A DNA stretch of 64,000 bases, from NCBI GenBank assembly GCA_029251165.1, contig JAQXDW010000112.1, forward strand, positions 22,641-86,640, written 5' to 3'. The notes beneath the pieces were generated by a model. It saw only the letters and a list, made by a program, of their open reading frames with translations, was not told the origin of the DNA and made no database searches. Below, one piece after another: positions 27,866 to 37,171 of the stretch (the stretch's first letter is position 1; each line of letters opens with the position of its first letter). This DNA comes from Myxococcota bacterium. GTDB lineage: Bacteria > Myxococcota_A > UBA796. The position numbers were made by a program, and so were the translations under genes.

Positions 27866-29371
27866 ATGAAATTTACACTGCCCCGCGTCTTCTCTTCCTT
27901 CTCCTGCCTTCTCCTGGCGGGCTGTCCAGCTCCGGAGGCCGGCGGCGTCCTGTCGCTCTACCCTGAGGCACCCGACACCACCGACACGCTGGTGGTTGTC
28001 ATGGCGGAGGCGACCGCAGCACATCGCTTCTCCTGGACCCGCGACGATGAAGCCGTAGAGGAGCTCACCGAGGGCTTTGTCCCGCCGGAGTACACCAGCC
28101 GAGGAGAGGTCTGGGCGGTCACGGCAGAGCCGGTTGATGGCTTCGAGGGGGCCAGCCAGCAAGCCTCGGTGACCATCGGAAATGCCGCCCCGACCGTCAA
28201 TGTGACGCTCTCTCCGGTGAGTCCGGGCAGCAGCGATGACCTCGTCGCGGTCGCGACCGTCTCGGACGCCGACGGAGACCCGGTCTCCCTGGTGTGGCAG
28301 TGGTCGGTCGATGGTGCGCTCCGAGTGGGGCTGACGGAGGACACCGTCCCGAGCAGCGAGACCGGCTTTGGTGAGGTCTGGTCGGTCGTGGTCATGCCCG
28401 AAGATGACAGCAGCGCGGGAGAGCCGGCGGAGGCCTCTGTCGAGATCGGCAACGCCGCGCCGCTGATCACAAGCGCCACCCTCGATCCCTCTGAGGCCTA
28501 CACCGACACCACGCTCACCGTGACCGCGACGGCAACCGATGCGGACGGCGATGAGAGCACCATCGTCGTCGACTGGTTTGTCGACGGGGTGTCGATCGGA
28601 CTCTCCGGAGAGGAGCTCTCCCCTGACGAGACCATGCGGGGGGACTTGGTCTCTGCGCAGGTCAGCGCAACCGACGGGATGAGCACCGGCGCTGCGGTGA
28701 GCGTGGGGCCGATCGAGATCCTCAACACGGCGCCCTCCGCGCCGGAGATCGCCCTGGAGGCCGATGGACTGAAGGCCGATCTCATCTGTGAGATTGTGCT
28801 GCCAGGTGAGGACATCGACGCAGACCCGGTGCTCTATGACATCTCCTGGACGCTGGACGGCAAGCCGTGGACGGGCAAGGTCATGAGCACCTACCGGACG
28901 GACGACACCATCGTGAAGGGAGACCTCTCGAGCGAGCAGGAGTGGACCTGCACGGTGTCGGCCACGGACGGCGACGCCAGCTCCGAGCCCGTGACTGCGA
29001 CCACCTCGCTCCTGCCAGACAATGTGACCTACCGGTCTGGCTACTACTGGGTCCGCGCGACCTATGGCGCGAGCGCTTCGGATCACGGGGCGATCTGCGC
29101 CAGCGCGGGACTGACGGCCACCAGCGCTGAGGTCTCCTTGACCTGGGATGAAACGCTGCTGTCGGATCTGGCCGAAGACTTTGGCTATGTCTCGGTCGGT
29201 GATGCCAACAACTCGGCGCAGTCGATGTGGTGCTACGACAAGGGCTCAAGCTACCCGCCGGGCCTCTATGAGGGGGCCTGTGAGACCCACAACTTCGGCT
29301 CCTCCTACAACAATTACGGAACCTGGGGGTACACCGACAACCAGCGTCCGGTGTTCACCTGCACCAAGTAG
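27866..29371 (+). CDS. Lipoprotein with tandem Ig/PKD-like domains
   Basis: A protein of 501 residues with a signal ending LLAGC. Residues about 30-390 comprise four or five repeats of about 90 residues, each with a strand containing D-A-D-G-D-P or D-A-D-G-D-E and a turn such as EIGNAAP, typical of PKD/cadherin-like extracellular modules. The last 110 residues form a different Tyr/Cys-rich domain (YRSGYYWVRATYGAS, SMWCYDKGSSYPPG). It is a surface-exposed adhesin-like or binding protein, and the ligand is unknown. Confidence 0.75.
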   Translation: MKFTLPRVFSSFSCLLLAGCPAPEAGGVLSLYPEAPDTTDTLVVVMAEATAAHRFSWTRDDEAVEELTEGFVPPEYTSRGEVWAVTAEPVDGFEGASQQASVTIGNAAPTVNVTLSPVSPGSSDDLVAVATVSDADGDPVSLVWQWSVDGALRVGLTEDTVPSSETGFGEVWSVVVMPEDDSSAGEPAEASVEIGNAAPLITSATLDPSEAYTDTTLTVTATATDADGDESTIVVDWFVDGVSIGLSGEELSPDETMRGDLVSAQVSATDGMSTGAAVSVGPIEILNTAPSAPEIALEADGLKADLICEIVLPGEDIDADPVLYDISWTLDGKPWTGKVMSTYRTDDTIVKGDLSSEQEWTCTVSATDGDASSEPVTATTSLLPDNVTYRSGYYWVRATYGASASDHGAICASAGLTATSAEVSLTWDETLLSDLAEDFGYVSVGDANNSAQSMWCYDKGSSYPPGLYEGACETHNFGSSYNNYGTWGYTDNQRPVFTCTK

Positions 29372-29542
29372 GGGGCTTGGAGACGCAGCCCCAGTGTCCG
29401 CTGGCGGGCGGGGCTCGCTGGGCAGACACACGCTCGGCTCTTCTGACGGTACCGCCGGAGACTTCTGATCTTTTGATGTCCTTAAAAGGATTGAACTGAC
29501 TTTGTTATCGGTGGTTCGACAGAGGGACCGCAGGAGGCAGGC

Positions 29543-31141
29543 GTGGCAATCATCCCGAAGGTCGACGGCAAGCGGGTCTACAAGAACTACAAGAAAGCCT
29601 CTGACGGTCCCTGGGACGTCATCGTCATCGGAACCGGCATCGGCGGGATGAGCTGCGCATCTGCGCTGGCCCAGCATGGCCGCAAGGTCCTCCTCCTCGA
29701 GCGGCACTACATCCCGGGCGGCTTCACCCACATGTTCTCTCGCGAGGGCTTTGACTGGGACGTCGGTGTACACGCGATGGGTGAGATGGCCCCCGGAGAC
29801 CTGCCGGCTCGGATGCTCGACTGGCTCTCCGGGGGGCACGTCGAGATGCTCTCCCTGGGCGACCCCTATGACCGCTTCCGCTTCCACGACGGAGACGAGG
29901 TGGGCCTGCCTGGGTCCAGCGAGGCCTATGTGGCGATGCTCAAGGCCCGCTTTCCCGATCAGGGCGATCGAATTGATCGCTACATCAAGACGGTCAAGCG
30001 GGCAGCGATTTACTCTCGGGCCTTCTTTCTCTTCAAGAGTCTTCCACAGTGGATGGAGCGCATCGGCAACCGCTTTGTTCACCTCTTCTCGGACAACTAC
30101 TGGGCGAAGACCACCGGCGAGGTATTCGACGGGCTGGGCATCCAGGGCAAGCTGCGCACCGTGCTCTCGCTGCACTGGGGCTACTACGGCTCGGTCCCTT
30201 CTGAGTCCAGCTTCACCATCCATGCCCTCACCCACGTTCACTTCTGGAGCGGCGGCTTCTACCCCGCGAAGGGGGCTCGGGTGTTTGCCGAGGGGATGCT
30301 CAACCAGGTGATCGAGGCCGGCGGAGAGGTGCTGTGCAAGGCGGAGGTCTCTGGGCTCCTCATGGAAGGAGAGACCGCAGTCGGGGTGACCTTGGCAGAC
30401 GGGACGGAGTTCCGTGCCCCCGTCGTCGTCTCCGCGGCCGGAGCCAAGACCACGGTCGGCGCGATCGTGCCGGAAGCCTACCGCCACACCGACTGGGGGA
30501 AGTCGATCCTCAGCGTCCCGGACTCCCCATCCTATATCTGCCTCAACCTCGGCTTCGAGGGAGACATTGAGACGGGTGGGGGCGCGAGTGCGAACCTGTG
30601 GCTGTTCAACACCTGGGACTCGGAGAAGCAGCTCTGGGATGTCGCCAACCCCGACGAGCAGCCCCACATCCTCTACGTCTCCTTTCCCTCGCTCAAGGAT
30701 CCCCATCACGATCCCGGACCGAAGCTGCGGCAGACTGGTGAGTGCGTCACCTTTGTGCCCTGGGACCTGTTCAGCCGCTGGGAGGAGAGCCGTCGCCTGG
30801 ACCGTCCAGAGGCGTACACAGCGATCAAAGAAGAGATCGAGGCGCGAATTCTCGCGGAGCTTCAGGAGCGGATTCCAGACGTCATGGACAAGCTGGTCTT
30901 CTCAGAGCTGTCCAGCCCGCTGACTGCGCAGCACTTCTGCAACGCCAGCCAGGGAGCCATCTATGGCCTCCAGGCGAGCCCGCAGCGGTTCACCAATCCC
31001 CACCTTCGCTCCCGGACACCGATCAAGCGGTTCTACATGACTGGGGTAGACATTGCCTCGCTGGGCGTGGTCGGAGGCATGACCAGCGGGGTGCTGACCG
31101 CCGCCACGATCGATCCTCGGGTGTATCGCAAGCTCCTGTAG
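29543..31141 (+). CDS. FAD-dependent oxidoreductase, CrtI/RetSat-like
   Basis: A protein of 532 residues. The dinucleotide-binding fold starts at residue 27 with DVIVIGTGIGGMSCASALA, followed by VLLLERHYIPGGFTHMFS and DVGVHAMGEM, which is the phytoene-desaturase/retinol-saturase/carotenoid-isomerase pattern. The C-terminal FAD motif is YMTGVDIASLGVVGGMTSG. The start is the GTG at 29543, with AGGAGG upstream. No other carotenoid gene is nearby, so substrate assignment is open. It may act on an isoprenoid or other hydrophobic polyene at the membrane. Confidence 0.85.
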   Translation: MAIIPKVDGKRVYKNYKKASDGPWDVIVIGTGIGGMSCASALAQHGRKVLLLERHYIPGGFTHMFSREGFDWDVGVHAMGEMAPGDLPARMLDWLSGGHVEMLSLGDPYDRFRFHDGDEVGLPGSSEAYVAMLKARFPDQGDRIDRYIKTVKRAAIYSRAFFLFKSLPQWMERIGNRFVHLFSDNYWAKTTGEVFDGLGIQGKLRTVLSLHWGYYGSVPSESSFTIHALTHVHFWSGGFYPAKGARVFAEGMLNQVIEAGGEVLCKAEVSGLLMEGETAVGVTLADGTEFRAPVVVSAAGAKTTVGAIVPEAYRHTDWGKSILSVPDSPSYICLNLGFEGDIETGGGASANLWLFNTWDSEKQLWDVANPDEQPHILYVSFPSLKDPHHDPGPKLRQTGECVTFVPWDLFSRWEESRRLDRPEAYTAIKEEIEARILAELQERIPDVMDKLVFSELSSPLTAQHFCNASQGAIYGLQASPQRFTNPHLRSRTPIKRFYMTGVDIASLGVVGGMTSGVLTAATIDPRVYRKLL

Positions 31142-31149
31142 GTGGCCGT

Positions 31150-31169
31150 GGGTCCTGAGCTGCGGACCC
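31150..31169. terminator. Possible hairpin between convergent genes
   Basis: A perfect 6-bp inverted repeat GGGTCC/GGACCC with an 8-nt loop lies nine nt after the stop of the oxidoreductase gene, between convergent genes. It has no T-run, so a terminator role is uncertain. Confidence 0.3.
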
Positions 31170-31194
31170 TCGGCGCCGCAGCGGGAGCCTGGGC

Positions 31195-31731
31195 TCAGTG
31201 CCCGTGCCCGTGGTCATGATCACCGTCCTGGTGGTCTTCCTCGGCCTCTTCTGGGGCGTCCGCTGGTGCGATGGGGGCATCTCCCCAGGCGATCCGAGCG
31301 GTCTGGGGCTGCCCGTTGTGGGTCAGGCTGACCACTGCAACATAGCCGGAAGCCCCGGCCACGCTGGCGGCACCGGACCAGCCTCCGCCGTCTGGAGTGA
31401 GCACGATGCGCTGCTCCTCACCGTCCGTTGGGGTGAGCACCACCCGGACCTCTCCCTCTGGTGCGACCGGTCCACCAGAGGCGTCAAACAGCGCGAGGAT
31501 GAGGTGATCGGCGGTCGGTGTCAGTCGCAGGGTGTCCGCACCCAGCGTGGCCTCGAGCGGTGCTCCTGCTGCCGTTGGTGTCGCAGCGGGCGCATCGTGA
31601 TCGCTGCCAGCGTGAGCTGTGGCGGGTTCCTCATGGGGCTCTGTGTGCCCGTGGCCGTGAGCATGGTCATCGTCGTGATTGTCACAGCCCGTTCCGAGGA
31701 GGAGGGCTGCGGCGAGGGTGGTCTTGTTCAT
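31195..31731 (-). CDS. His-rich metal-binding-like lipoprotein
   Basis: A protein of 178 residues with a signal ending LLGTGC. The mature N-terminus and the extreme C-terminus are both rich in His and Asp (DNHDDDHAHGHGH and DGDHDHGHGH), which could bind metal ions. The middle part is a beta domain (LRLTPTADHLILALFD, EVRVVLTPTDGEEQR). It is the last gene of the RND metal-efflux operon, 56 nt after the pump, which supports a role in metal capture or sensing in the periplasm. No family is recognised. Confidence 0.75.
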   Translation of the reverse strand: MNKTTLAAALLLGTGCDNHDDDHAHGHGHTEPHEEPATAHAGSDHDAPAATPTAAGAPLEATLGADTLRLTPTADHLILALFDASGGPVAPEGEVRVVLTPTDGEEQRIVLTPDGGGWSGAASVAGASGYVAVVSLTHNGQPQTARIAWGDAPIAPADAPEEAEEDHQDGDHDHGHGH

Positions 31732-31787
31732 GGCGGGCTCCGTTGCGTGGGGCGATGCTGCGGTACGCGGTACAGTCTGCGGCCGGT

Positions 31788-34700
31788 CTATTGCGTGCGG
31801 TCCTGTGGAGGACTGCCGTATCGGACATAGAGTACCGGCAGGACCACGAGGACAAGGAGGGTGGAGGAGGCAAGGCCGCCGAGGATGACCGCAGCCATCG
31901 GAGCCTGGATCTCGTTGCCGGGCTCGTTGGCGGCCAGCGCGATGGGGGCAAGGGCCAGCGCAGTTCCCAGGGCCGTCATCAGCACCGGCACCAGTCGCTC
32001 CTCGCTGCCACGGCGCACAGCCTCAACAAGCTCAGCGCCCTCGCGGTGGATGAGGTGGTGGTAGTGGGTGACCAGCAAGATGCCGTTGCGGGTGGCGATG
32101 CCAAACAGGGTGATGAAGCCGACCAGCGAGGCCACTGACAGAACCCCGCCAGACAGCGAGACGACCACCACCCCACCGATGAGGGCCAGCGGGAGGTTGA
32201 CCATCACCAGGACCGCGTCCCGCCCCGAGCGCAGCACGCTCCACAGCAGCCCGGCGATCACTGCGATCGCCACCAGCGACAGTCCAGAGATGGTGCGTGC
32301 TGCCCGCTCCGCGCTCTCCGCCTGTCCGCCGAGCTCCACATGCATGCCCTCGCCCAGCACCGGCAGCGCCTGTCGGATGTCGGCGACCACGCTGGCGATG
32401 TCCCGTCCAGCGACGTTGGCCATCACCACGATCCGCCGCTTGGCGTTCTCGCGCTGGATGAGGTTCGGTCCCAGCGTTCGCTCGATGCTGGCGACCTGCG
32501 ACAGTGCCACGAACCGCGTCCCGTCAGCATCGATCGGAGCACTGCGCAGGGCGCTGAGATCGGCGCGGTAGCGGTCGGGATAGCGCACCACGAGGTCATG
32601 GGCGCGTCCGTCTTGCCACCACTGCCCGACCGGGTGCCCCATCATCGCCGTCTCGACCCACTCCGCGACTGCGCCTGGAGTCAGGCCAAGCAGAGAGAGT
32701 GGACGGTAGCGGGGCTTGATGAGCACCTGCGGCACCTCGGTCTGCTGCTCCATCGACAGATCCACGAGCCCGGGAACGCTGGAGATGGCTCCCTGGACCT
32801 GCCGAGCGGCCTGGCGCAGCTCGCCGAGATCGGTGCCGAAGATCTTGATCGCCAGGGCGGTCTTGACCCCGGAGAGCATGTGCTCGATGCGGTGTCCGAT
32901 TGGCTGCCCCACGCTGACGACCAGGCCGGGAACGGACGCTGCCTGGCGGAGTGCTGCGGCCGCGTCGGAGGCGTCCACATCCGCCGCGATGGTGATCTCC
33001 AGCTCGCTGAATTGAACATCCTGGATGTGCTCATCGCGCTCCGCCCGACCGGTCCGACGGACCACTGCCTCGACCTCTGGAAGCGCGACGACACGTCTCT
33101 CCAGGCGCTGCACCATCGCATCGGACTCCGACAGGGGGGTGCCCGGTGCGGTGGCAGCGGTCAGGGTGAAGGCCCCCTCGTTGAACGCCGGGAGGAAGGA
33201 ACGCCCGAAGGAGGCCAGCCCGATGCCCGCCACCAGAGCTCCGACCAGCGCGGTCAGCAGCACCGCTCGGGGGGCTGCCAGCGCCCACGTCAGCACGATC
33301 CGATAGCGGGCCCGGAGGGTTCGGCTGACCCAGGAGTCTGCGGCCTCGGTCTCTGGCTGAACATCGGCGAGCAGCAGGCTGCACAGCACAGGCGTGATCG
33401 TGACCGCGACCAGCAGCGAGGCGATCAGGCTCGCGACATAGGCCATGCCCAGCGGGGCGAGCAGTCGGCCCTCCAGACCAGAGAAGAGAAACAGCGGAAG
33501 GAAGACCACCACGATGATCGCGGTGGCATAGACGATCGAGCTGCGGATCTCCGTAGAAGCCTCGAACACGGTCTCTCTCACCGATGCACGCCCGGCCTCG
33601 GGCATCCCTGCGCGCAGTCGGAGCCGCCGGTAGACATTCTCCACGTCGATGATCGCATCATCGACCAGCGCACCGATGGCGATCGCGAGGCCGCCCAGCG
33701 TCATGGTGTTGAAGCCTGTGCCCATCGCAGCCAGCGTCAGCACGCCGGCCAGCAGGGACAGCGGCAGGGCGAGCAGCGAGATGAGCGTGGTTCGCCAGTT
33801 CGCCAGGAACGCGGTCAGCAGGATGCTGACCAGCACCGCGCTCTCGAGGAGGTGCCGCTGGACATTGCCGATCGCTGTCTCGATGAACCGAGCCTGACGA
33901 AAGCCGGCCCGGTGCAGGGTCATTCCGGCGGGCAGGGCGCGCTCGACGTCATCCAGGGCGACATCGATCTCTTCGGTGAGATCGAGGGTGTTGGCCTCTG
34001 GCTGCTTCTGCACAGAGAGCACCACCGCTGGCTGGCCGTCCACTGCTGCGGTTCCCCGTGCCAGCGCAGCACCGATCTGTATGCGCGCGACCTGCGAGAG
34101 CAGCACCGGCGTGTCGTCGACCCGACCGACCACGCTCAGCCCGAGCTCTTCGAGGCTCTCGGCCCGGCCGATGCCGCGGATGAGGTACTCGCTGTGGCCG
34201 CTCTCCAGGAAGCCGCCCGGTGCGTTCTTGCTGGCTCCCTCTAAGGCCTCAAGGATCTGCTGGTGTCCGATGCCCACCACCGCCATCGCGGCCGGATCGA
34301 GCACGACCTGAACCTGCCGAAGCTGTCCACCGATCGGAGTGACCTGGGCGATGCCGGGGATGCCAAGCAGCCTTCGGCGCAGCTCCCACTCTGCGAAGTC
34401 GCGCACATCCATGGGATCAGTGCCGTCCTCGCCGGACAGCCCGAGGAACAAGATGGTGCCCATGATCGAGGACATCGGTGCCAGCACCGGGGCCTGCGCA
34501 TCCGGCGGCAGGGAAGCGGCCGCGAGCTGGAGGCGCTCGTTGACGCGCTGGCGAGCGCGATACGGATCCGTGTCCCACTCAAACTCGGCCCACACCACGG
34601 AGATGCCGATACCGGATGAGGATCGCAGCCGGCGCAGCCCTGGGGTGCCGTTGAGGGCGGTCTCCAGCGGAATGGTCACCAGTGTCTCGACCTCGTCTGG

Positions 34701-34871
34701 CGCCATGCCGTGGGCCTCGGTGAGCAGCGTGACCGTGGGGGCGTTGACGTCGGGGAGGACATCGATCGGCAGCTGGGTCGCGGTCCAGCCTCCCCACACC
34801 ACAAGCAGCGCTGCCAGGGCGAGCACCACGCCACGGTTGGTCAGCGACCAGCGGATGAGTTGATTCCACAT
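31788..34871 (-). CDS. RND-family heavy-metal efflux pump (CusA/CzcA-like)
   Basis: A protein of 1027 residues, the normal size for a heavy-metal RND transporter, with the 12-helix arrangement and two large periplasmic loops. Family motifs include GVVLALAALLVVWGG in helix 1, VLPDVNAPTVTLLTEA, GALVDDAIIDVENVYRR in helix 4, and LVGFITLFGIATRNGILLV near the C-terminus. By family it exports metal ions (Cu, Ag, Co, Zn, Cd or Ni) using proton motive force. It lies two nt after the adaptor gene. Which metal is not readable from the sequence. Confidence 0.92.
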   Translation of the reverse strand: MWNQLIRWSLTNRGVVLALAALLVVWGGWTATQLPIDVLPDVNAPTVTLLTEAHGMAPDEVETLVTIPLETALNGTPGLRRLRSSSGIGISVVWAEFEWDTDPYRARQRVNERLQLAAASLPPDAQAPVLAPMSSIMGTILFLGLSGEDGTDPMDVRDFAEWELRRRLLGIPGIAQVTPIGGQLRQVQVVLDPAAMAVVGIGHQQILEALEGASKNAPGGFLESGHSEYLIRGIGRAESLEELGLSVVGRVDDTPVLLSQVARIQIGAALARGTAAVDGQPAVVLSVQKQPEANTLDLTEEIDVALDDVERALPAGMTLHRAGFRQARFIETAIGNVQRHLLESAVLVSILLTAFLANWRTTLISLLALPLSLLAGVLTLAAMGTGFNTMTLGGLAIAIGALVDDAIIDVENVYRRLRLRAGMPEAGRASVRETVFEASTEIRSSIVYATAIIVVVFLPLFLFSGLEGRLLAPLGMAYVASLIASLLVAVTITPVLCSLLLADVQPETEAADSWVSRTLRARYRIVLTWALAAPRAVLLTALVGALVAGIGLASFGRSFLPAFNEGAFTLTAATAPGTPLSESDAMVQRLERRVVALPEVEAVVRRTGRAERDEHIQDVQFSELEITIAADVDASDAAAALRQAASVPGLVVSVGQPIGHRIEHMLSGVKTALAIKIFGTDLGELRQAARQVQGAISSVPGLVDLSMEQQTEVPQVLIKPRYRPLSLLGLTPGAVAEWVETAMMGHPVGQWWQDGRAHDLVVRYPDRYRADLSALRSAPIDADGTRFVALSQVASIERTLGPNLIQRENAKRRIVVMANVAGRDIASVVADIRQALPVLGEGMHVELGGQAESAERAARTISGLSLVAIAVIAGLLWSVLRSGRDAVLVMVNLPLALIGGVVVVSLSGGVLSVASLVGFITLFGIATRNGILLVTHYHHLIHREGAELVEAVRRGSEERLVPVLMTALGTALALAPIALAANEPGNEIQAPMAAVILGGLASSTLLVLVVLPVLYVRYGSPPQDRTQ

Positions 34872-34873
34872 GA

Positions 34874-36400
34874 TCAGTGCCTGTGTGACTCAAGGGCGCC
34901 AGACAGCGAGGCGACATGAACATCAAAGCCGCCCTCCACCACCACCATCTCCCCAGCCGCGAGCCCGGAGAGCACGGCGACATGAGTGGCATCTGCTGGT
35001 CCGAGGGTGAGCGTCCGGCGGGTGAAGGACTCGCCGGTCTTCTGCACAAAGGCCACGTCCTGACCGTTGATCTCGACCACAGCACTGAGCGGCACCGCCA
35101 GGATGGGCTCGACCTCTCCGACCCCGATGGACAGCGACACCAGATCACCGGGACTCAGACCGGAATCCGCCTCCACCAGGACCGCGACCGGCGCAGAGAG
35201 TGTGCGCGCATCGAACACGAGGTGCTCGGTGAGCAGGCGACCACCGCTGGCCAGCAGATCGCGGGGAGCAGCCCAGTCGCCTCGGTGGACGGTGAGGCTG
35301 ACGAGCGGCGTGAGCTGAGTGCGGTCACGCGACTGGACATGGCCCGCGATCAGCACCCCTCCACCGGACGAGACGCTGACCAGCGGTGTGCCTGCGGTGA
35401 TGGACTCACCATGTGTGGCCCCGACGGTGACGATCATGCCGTCAGCAGGGGCGCGTATCGACACGGCTCCCGTGCTGCGGGTCAGCGCAGCGAGTTGGCT
35501 CTGAGCAGCGGAGATGCGTGCCTCGGATCGGTCCATGGCAGCGGCGACTTCATCCCGCTGCTGTGGTGAGGCCAGCGCCTCTTCAGAGGGCTGCGCTGTG
35601 CGGCGGAGATCGGCACGGGCCTGCGCGCGCTCAACACGAGCGGTCGCCAGGTCGGCCTGGAGCTGCGCCCAGTGCTGTGCGGCCCGGGCCGGAACGATGG
35701 TGGCCAGGTGCTCTCCGCGCGTCACCGTGCGGCCAACCACCGGCAGTGCATCAGACCAGGCCAGCAGCCCCTCTGCTGGTGCAGCGACCACTGTGGTGGT
35801 TCCGGGGGCTGGCTGGACCATCGCGGCAGCGGTCAGCGTCGGGGCGAGCGGGCGAGCGGTGGTCGGTGCGATCTGGAAGGGGACCTGCCACTGGCTCTCT
35901 TTGCGGAAGGTGATCTCTCCCTCAGCGGCTCCGTCGTGGCTGTGCGGGACGCCGTCGCCGACGATGACTGTCCCGGCGTCCCACTCTGTGCGTCCGTCGC
36001 TGTCGTCGTAGCGAAACAGGAGCCGGTACGCGCCAGGCTTCTGTGGTGCCATCGCCTGCTTGGCGAAGAGACCGGGGCGCGCAACCGCTTCGTCGGTGTG
36101 TGCCTCGACGTCGAAGCCATCCTGTGCAAACCGGATGTTCAGCACACCGGAGGTCGCTGCGTGGTTGTCGGCCAGCCGCGTGACGTGGGCGCGGTAGGAG
36201 AAGGGGTGACCGGCGACGGGGGCATCCAGCGCGACGAACAGCTCATGTCGGTCACTCCAGCGGGTGATCGCGATGGACCCCCCTTCATGAGCCGAGCCGT
36301 GGCTGTCGCTGCCGTGGGCGTGCCCACCGTGGGCGTGACCGTGGTCCCCTGCGGGCTGTGCGCAGGCACCCAGGACTGTGAGGAACAAGGTCGCACTCAT
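34874..36400 (-). CDS. RND periplasmic adaptor (CusB-like) with His-rich N-terminus
   Basis: A protein of 508 residues with a lipoprotein-like signal (ending VLGAC) and a His/Gly-rich N-terminal stretch (HGHAHGGHAHGSDSHGS) before an extra N-terminal beta domain. The membrane-fusion-protein core follows: hairpin with coiled coil (LQADLATARVERAQARADL), lipoyl-like half motifs (VSIRAPADGMIVTVGATHGE) and a beta-barrel. It links the pump to an outer-membrane channel. GAGGAG precedes its ATG, which overlaps the stop of the upstream small gene (ATGA at 36397-36400). Confidence 0.9.
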   Translation of the reverse strand: MSATLFLTVLGACAQPAGDHGHAHGGHAHGSDSHGSAHEGGSIAITRWSDRHELFVALDAPVAGHPFSYRAHVTRLADNHAATSGVLNIRFAQDGFDVEAHTDEAVARPGLFAKQAMAPQKPGAYRLLFRYDDSDGRTEWDAGTVIVGDGVPHSHDGAAEGEITFRKESQWQVPFQIAPTTARPLAPTLTAAAMVQPAPGTTTVVAAPAEGLLAWSDALPVVGRTVTRGEHLATIVPARAAQHWAQLQADLATARVERAQARADLRRTAQPSEEALASPQQRDEVAAAMDRSEARISAAQSQLAALTRSTGAVSIRAPADGMIVTVGATHGESITAGTPLVSVSSGGGVLIAGHVQSRDRTQLTPLVSLTVHRGDWAAPRDLLASGGRLLTEHLVFDARTLSAPVAVLVEADSGLSPGDLVSLSIGVGEVEPILAVPLSAVVEINGQDVAFVQKTGESFTRRTLTLGPADATHVAVLSGLAAGEMVVVEGGFDVHVASLSGALESHRH

Positions 36401-36771
36401 TGCGTCATCTCCTCAAGGGGGGCTTGATGCTCGTGGGCTTCGAGGTGGCTGACGGCGCCCTCCAGCGCCGGCTGTGTGCGCCGATTGTGAGCCTCGACCA
36501 TGACGGCTGCGATCCGTGCACCCCCCAGCGCGACTGTGCTGTGGAGACGCTCGCCGATGTCCGCTGCTGCTGTCAGGTGGCACGACCGGTCGACCTCCCA
36601 GGTTCGGTTGGTGCTGGCGGGAGCTACCGGGTGGGTGAGGTCACGAGCGCGGAGCGACGCCTCGGCCCCGGTGTCCGCTTCGAGCGACACGCCGGCGAAG
36701 CGCAGGCCGTCATCAGACCAGCGGAGGGCCGGTGCGGGGTGGGCTGGGAGACGGAACGGCAACGTCGACAT
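36397..36771 (-). CDS. Small protein of unknown function at the head of the metal-efflux operon
   Basis: A protein of 124 residues with GGAG seven nt before the ATG and translational coupling to the adaptor gene, so it is probably real. It is basic to neutral with no membrane helix or signal. It contains scattered His and Glu residues toward the C-terminus (HNRRTQPAL, HLEAHEHQAPLEEM) that could bind metal, and one Cys. No family is recognised. It could be a small metal-responsive regulator or chaperone, but that is guesswork from position. Confidence 0.6.
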   Translation of the reverse strand: MSTLPFRLPAHPAPALRWSDDGLRFAGVSLEADTGAEASLRARDLTHPVAPASTNRTWEVDRSCHLTAAADIGERLHSTVALGGARIAAVMVEAHNRRTQPALEGAVSHLEAHEHQAPLEEMTQ

Positions 36772-37171
36772 CCTCGGGCTCCTGCAAGGAGGGGTTCACC
36801 AGGTGCCCACTCTAATGGTACCGCCCGAGATGCTGTGCTCGGGCTGCCTGCCTGCGCCGAAGGAGCACCACGAGCGCCTCCGGGGCCGCCGATGTCGGTG
36901 TCTGTGCAGGGGAGGATGCGAATGATGGAGCGCCATCGGGGACGGCTTGGCTCCAGGTGTCCCCCCGTCTGAGGACGGGGGCGAGGTGGGAAGTTGTCGG
37001 CGCGCAGCAGGGCATCCACGACACACATCCGGTTTTCGACTGGAACAGACCGTCAGCATTCTCAGTGGGGGCAGGAGCAGCCATCATGGGCTCCTGGCCA
37101 TCCGCCACCGCATGCTGGGCCACCCCAGACTCAGAGAGGCGACCGGTCGCGCGCCTCGGGGAGCGGAGCCC
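36772..37171. other. Intergenic stretch upstream of the metal-efflux operon
   Basis: This should carry the operon promoter. Several frames stay open by chance because of the high GC content, but none has a good start or protein-like sequence. I found no clear MerR-, ArsR- or CopY-type operator. Confidence 0.4.

Noticed and set aside
32340..34244. Long plus-strand open frame opposite the RND pump gene
   Set aside because: It is antisense to a well-conserved pump and very rich in His, Gln and Arg, as expected for a shadow frame.
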